Source of the DNA: Tanypteryx hageni
Lineage: Eukaryota > Arthropoda > Insecta > Odonata > Petaluridae
Length of the DNA: 64,000 bases
Assembly: GCA_028673005.1 (NCBI GenBank)
Contig: CM054113.1
Span: 42,784,117 to 42,848,116, forward strand
Direction: 5' to 3'
This document shows, piece after piece, positions 59,401 through 64,000 of the stretch. The stretch's first letter is position 1. Each line of letters opens with the position of its first letter. A program made the translations under genes and the position numbers. The notes beneath the pieces were generated by a model. That model worked only from the letters and a program-made list of their open reading frames with translations. It was not told the origin of the DNA and made no database searches.

Positions 59401-62400
59401 AACGCTCGGAAGTTCATAAAATTAGTTTGCGCCTCTGAGTATTAGTCCCACGTCTCAGTCTACCATTCTAAAACATCACGAAAAAGAGCTAGAAATAATT
59501 AGAAGACCATTTAGAATACTTTTAGTAAACTTTTGCATGAAAATGATAGAGAGGCAGCAATTATGACAGGTTTCGACTCGGTCTGATAATGCATTGAAAA
59601 GTCATATCACCACGTAACTCATTAAGACGAAACAGTAAGCTAGGATAGCTCCTGTGAAAATAAAAGGAAAAATTCGACTAACTCCTTTTAAAGATCAACA
59701 ACTATCACCGATCGGTTTTCATTCTGTTCACTTTTTAAAACAAAAACGTAACGGTTCGAGATAAATTTTATGGCTGATGAATATAAATAAATGTTACATT
59801 TAAAGAAAAGAAGGCTGAACTCCTTGCTCCATCTCTCTCCCGGACCGATCGTTAAAAAGTATCGGCAGCGCTTCATAATGTCCATTTGAATAATTTACAC
59901 AGTATTTTCCCGTTGCTTCACACGACTTCACATATACCTATATATTTTACTATCGACATCCAGTTCCACAACAGAACCAGAACTGCGCGAGAAAATCTTT
60001 TTTTATTGAGAAGAGATTTGAAAAAATTAAAAGATTCATACGATGAAAGTCGTAAAACACATGCGTGATTTCGTTTCCGTTTCGTAACCACCCACATCCA
60101 TCAGTTCACCCGCTATTAAATTAGCTAAGAGTTTTAAACATCATACTCCCTCCTTCCTCGCGGTCTTATCTGATTTGTCCACGAGAACCATGCCGCTAAT
60201 CCCGTTATTTCGCGGCTATCAAAAAACCGATCACAAGTACCCTCCGACCTCCATTCGAAGTCGTATTTTTCCCTTTAAGGGTCTCGTCTTGTAAGCGGTT
60301 TGATGAAAGGTTTCCGCTCATCTCATTAATGTGCGACCTTCTCTATGGCCTGATTCCTACTTCCACTGGAATTTCAAGCTGAGCAAATATCGGGAGGTGT
60401 TTCTATTTGGGCGAACTGGACGACCGAATCTTCCTTTCGATTGCTATTGAAAAATTCTCCGATTAACGTAAACAAGTTTTCAATTCAATTTTTACGACTG
60501 CGTATCTTCCTGGGGGATAATTAATTTGTTTGCCTTGACACCAACTTTTAGATACGGCTGTTGGTTCATTGCCTCGATAGAGATCCAAATGTTTCGGAAT
60601 TTTTAATTATGATGTACATACTAAAAACTTCCATACACGGATACCTAATGATAATTTATAGCAAAAATTGTAGAAGCGGCAGATGGATTACGTGACACTT
60701 GGGATATCATAAAACAAACGACTTTTACAAAACTAACAAATTGATATTTGTTTTAATGATTTATCCAAGCAAAAATGCATTAGAAAAACAAGCACCTACA
60801 TCGGCATAACAAATAGCCACTTAGAAATCTTAGAAATCTTGAAGCTAATCGAGAATCACATCGGCAAAAAAATGAGCCAAGCAAGCTACGGCTGCGTTGA
60901 ATTACAGCTTAAGGCGAAGATATAAAAGATTTTTATTACAATTCTCACACCTGTTTCAGTTAAATCAACCGCTGTCATGAGTCAATATCAGTGGCACTAT
61001 ACGTTTGCCTCCGCTCTTTCCTCATCGAGGAAAACTTGCGTCCAAGAGGCGCGGCCGACTGATGCCCATCATATGACCACGAGATATTCAAACGTCCCAA
61101 TTCCAAGAGATCCGAAGAGGAAGTTATGGAGGGAATGTGATAGGGGAAAAGGCTAAAGGGCCGCGGACGCCCTATACTAAGGGAACGAAAGCAGAGAAGG
61201 ATATCTAAGCAGCAGCAGGCGGCGTTTCAGAAAACCTCGCATGAAAACGGATGCGGCCGCATGAAGATTGCGGCAAGGGGTCGACACGATTGCGGCAACA
61301 AAGTTACTTTCTGCTAAACAAAGTAGTAAAGGTTTTTTGACTGAAGCGGCTTTTGCATTGAGCAACACGTACGCCATTGGGTAAATTCTTGATTGACAAT
61401 TTAATTGCACGCAGTGGTATTCTCATCCACCTCTGACATAACTTTCCCTTGCATGAAATTGAATATAAAAGAATGAATTGCTAACAATTGGTACAATGAA
61501 AGAATATCTTTAGGCTATGAAAAATTTTACTGCATCCGATACGAAGTTATTGCCTCATTTGTTGAAGATTTTATAAGAAACCAAGCGTTCTGAAAATAGT
61601 TATCCGAAAACTTTAACGAGTAAATTGCTGGAATACGTTCTGCCATACTATTACTTTTAATTGAACTGTTTTTAAAAAATTGTACAGCTTAACGCAAAAT
61701 CAAAAATAAATTTCGGAATAGTGTAAAAATGAGAATTTTTCGCTTAAGAAATGTAGATGCAGGATATATGAAAAAATTAAAATAAATCTTGAAAAATGCT
61801 GTTTTTAAGTGCATTTGCATTCATATGGCTTCGAATCTTGAGCAAATCGTGTCATATCGAGACAAAAACAACAGAGCTAGTTTCTTATCGAACATATTAA
61901 AATATTACTAAAATATTTCCTAAGTAATGGCTGACCCAACGGTCTATCCTGTAGACAATCCCTCGGAGCACAACCATTTATAGGCAAATTTCATTTTGTT
62001 GCGCGCAGAGATAGCTTCAAAATGGATATTTGTTGGATATTCGCTTCACGAATAAGATGTACGCTTATGGAAGACTGAATTACCTGACCTGTGCACACGC
62101 GTAGACTTCAGAGACCGTTGAGGCATATGAAGAGACGAAAGAATGACGGAATTATTAAAACATTAAAATGTTTCATCTGAAAAATCATTGGCTACAGCGG
62201 TTTTACTGCTGATAGGAATCTTAAAGAAATATCATACCGATGTTAATAGTGCTTACGCATCTACGGTAAAATTATAATTAATGCATAAAAACATCCTTAG
62301 CCATTGTCCTTTGAAACATTGCAAACACTTGAAAATGCATGACATGCGCTTCAAAAATTGATTATAAACTAAGACGCATCGGTTTCCTGTGCGTATTTCT

Positions 62401-64000
62401 GTAAACATTCTATCGTAAAACAACAACAAAAACCTCAAATAAAAGACTTCGGTCATAACACTTGATGAATGAAAAAAAATTTAAATTTCTGATTAAACTG
62501 ACCATTTTTCTGATAAAATCGAATGCATTTTTAAATAGTCCCAAATTTTTAAATAAACCTAATTTGTTTAAAATATTTTCCAATCTTTTGATTGTCGCGT
62601 TATAAACAGCACAGAGGACGGTCCCACTGGAACTCGAGCAAAATTAATCGCATTTCCCATCAGGACGAACTGTTTCATATTTTACGTTCGATTCCATATC
62701 GAGCGTTCTTGGGCAGCTGAAGCGAGATTAGTAAACATCACACGTAAAAAAAGGATGCTGCTTTTCCATCTGAGACATTTTATTTCTCGATACGATGTTT
62801 TCAAGTTCTCATTTCCCCACTCTGACCCACATTTTAGGCTCGACCCATCTCTTCAAAAACTGTCAGGTGGATAAAAAAAAACACTTCAGCCAGTTCACGA
62901 TCGGAAAATAATTTATATTTTAAGAGGTCAACGCAGTCTCGGTTGCGACGCCACCCCATTTGCCAATCCAAGAACATAACGTTCGTTTATTATACGCCTA
63001 CCGAGCCCAGTCCGTTGCCCGTACGACCCATGCCCCCCCATTAAGCCCTATTCCTGGAGGGAGATCACGAATCCGTTCGTCCCAAGTACAAGACCAGCAA
63101 TTTTACAACCCTGTTTACCGAGTGTCGAGTTAGCCTCCTGGCTAAAGGCGTGATTTTATCGCTTTAAGTCAATGCGTACATACCATTAGGCTATATTTCG
63201 ATTTAAAACTTGGAGAAAATGAAAGTACGTAATCGTTAGCACTAAATGATTACACTTCGAATCTAAAATGTGTTTAAACGCATTCTTAACATCAACTCCA
63301 TAGTTTAAACATTATTAAAACATTATTAATCTCCTGAAAAGTTCTATATTATCACAAAACGAAATTTTTCCAAGAATAAAACTATTCTTTGTTTAAAATA
63401 AATAAATAATTCAAAATTGATTAGCCAGAATCTGAATAAAATATATTCAAACTTATCTATTTTTATATCTTTTTCTCTGACTATTTCTACCTAAAAATAT
63501 AGATATGTAATATGTTTCTCCGGTTATAAAAGTAACAGCAGAGATGTTAACAGCTTTGCGTCATGTGAAAACGTAAAACCTATTTCAAACATTGCTCAAC
63601 ATGATTACAGTGAATGAATTCAATTGGCTATTAGCGCTGTTTAAGTAACTAAGAAGGACTAAATAGATTTGCCGTGGTTCATTCTAGGAAGAGATAGATA
63701 AATAGATTACGGCTCCTTTAAATACCGATCAGGAAACTCAACAGATAACGAAGTGAAAACAATCACATCAAATCTGCAACTACGAAAAACGTCCAACATG
63801 TTGCAGAGCCTCTCCCATTGCGGCCACTTAGACGGCGCGTTCCAATTTTCCGACCCTTATATAACAGTCATTCCGGGAATGTAAATTTGAAGAGAATTCG
63901 CACATAATAACACAAGGAAAACGTGAATGGCCCGCCGTTCCCTAACCAATACACCGCCAAAGCGTCCCCCCCGGTGAAAACTACATCTTCATATTTATTT

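Larger units (their letters stand above)
54711..64000. other. Non-coding stretch to window end
   Basis: Contains a purine-rich tract (about 55650-55830), a GTAT microsatellite (55163-55178) and a 15-G run (56415-56429). Frames here, such as 57190-57483 and 58782-59396, carry no domain I recognise. I see no exon of Duox in this part. Confidence 0.5.

Overview
The window looks like gene-poor nuclear DNA from an arthropod, most likely an insect with a large, repeat-rich genome. Three things point there: a GT-AG-bounded exon of an insect-type dual oxidase, a CR1/L2-type LINE, and Helitron, hAT and tRNA-SINE relics in AT-rich intergenic or intronic sequence. There are no bacterial-style operons. 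Most open frames here are chance frames.

Region 1 (1-8.8 kb). The only host coding sequence I am confident in is a 162-nt internal exon on the minus strand at 2709-2870, which encodes part of the extracellular peroxidase-homology domain of dual oxidase (Duox). I found neither the next downstream exon (below 2700) nor the conserved upstream exon, so its flanking introns are probably long. Much of the window may be Duox intron. A weak membrane-segment exon candidate lies at 6046-6215.

Region 2 (8.8-13.4 kb). A structurally intact LINE runs on the plus strand, antisense to Duox. It has a 5' leader, ORF1 (coiled coil plus SGNH-hydrolase-like domain), ORF2 (endonuclease plus reverse transcriptase), a short 3' UTR with a hairpin, and an ATGTAG hexamer tail. 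ORF2 has no usable AUG. A canonical -1 slippery heptamer, T TTT TTA, sits in the ORF1/ORF2 overlap exactly in phase, which suggests ORF2 is made as an ORF1-ORF2 frameshift fusion. This is the most interesting signal in the window.

Region 3 (13.4-41.6 kb). This is non-coding DNA with short transposable elements. They are a 257-bp hAT-like element with near-perfect 8-bp target duplications (17.9 kb), a 439-bp hAT element with a perfect 8-bp duplication (29.3 kb), a 1.38-kb non-autonomous Helitron on the minus strand with A|CTAG...GA|T boundaries and an internal ~150-bp repeat array (31.6-33.0 kb), two tRNA-derived SINEs in inverted orientation (36.9 and 37.1 kb), and another hAT-like element (41.3 kb). 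A 120-bp tandem duplication and several microsatellites are also present.

Region 4 (41.6-64 kb). This is mostly featureless AT-rich sequence with purine- or pyrimidine-rich tracts. Exceptions are a CpG-rich block at about 47.65-48.0 kb carrying a candidate signal-peptide first exon on the minus strand, and a diverged inverted repeat near 54.5-54.7 kb.

All assignments come from reading motifs. No database search or alignment software was used.
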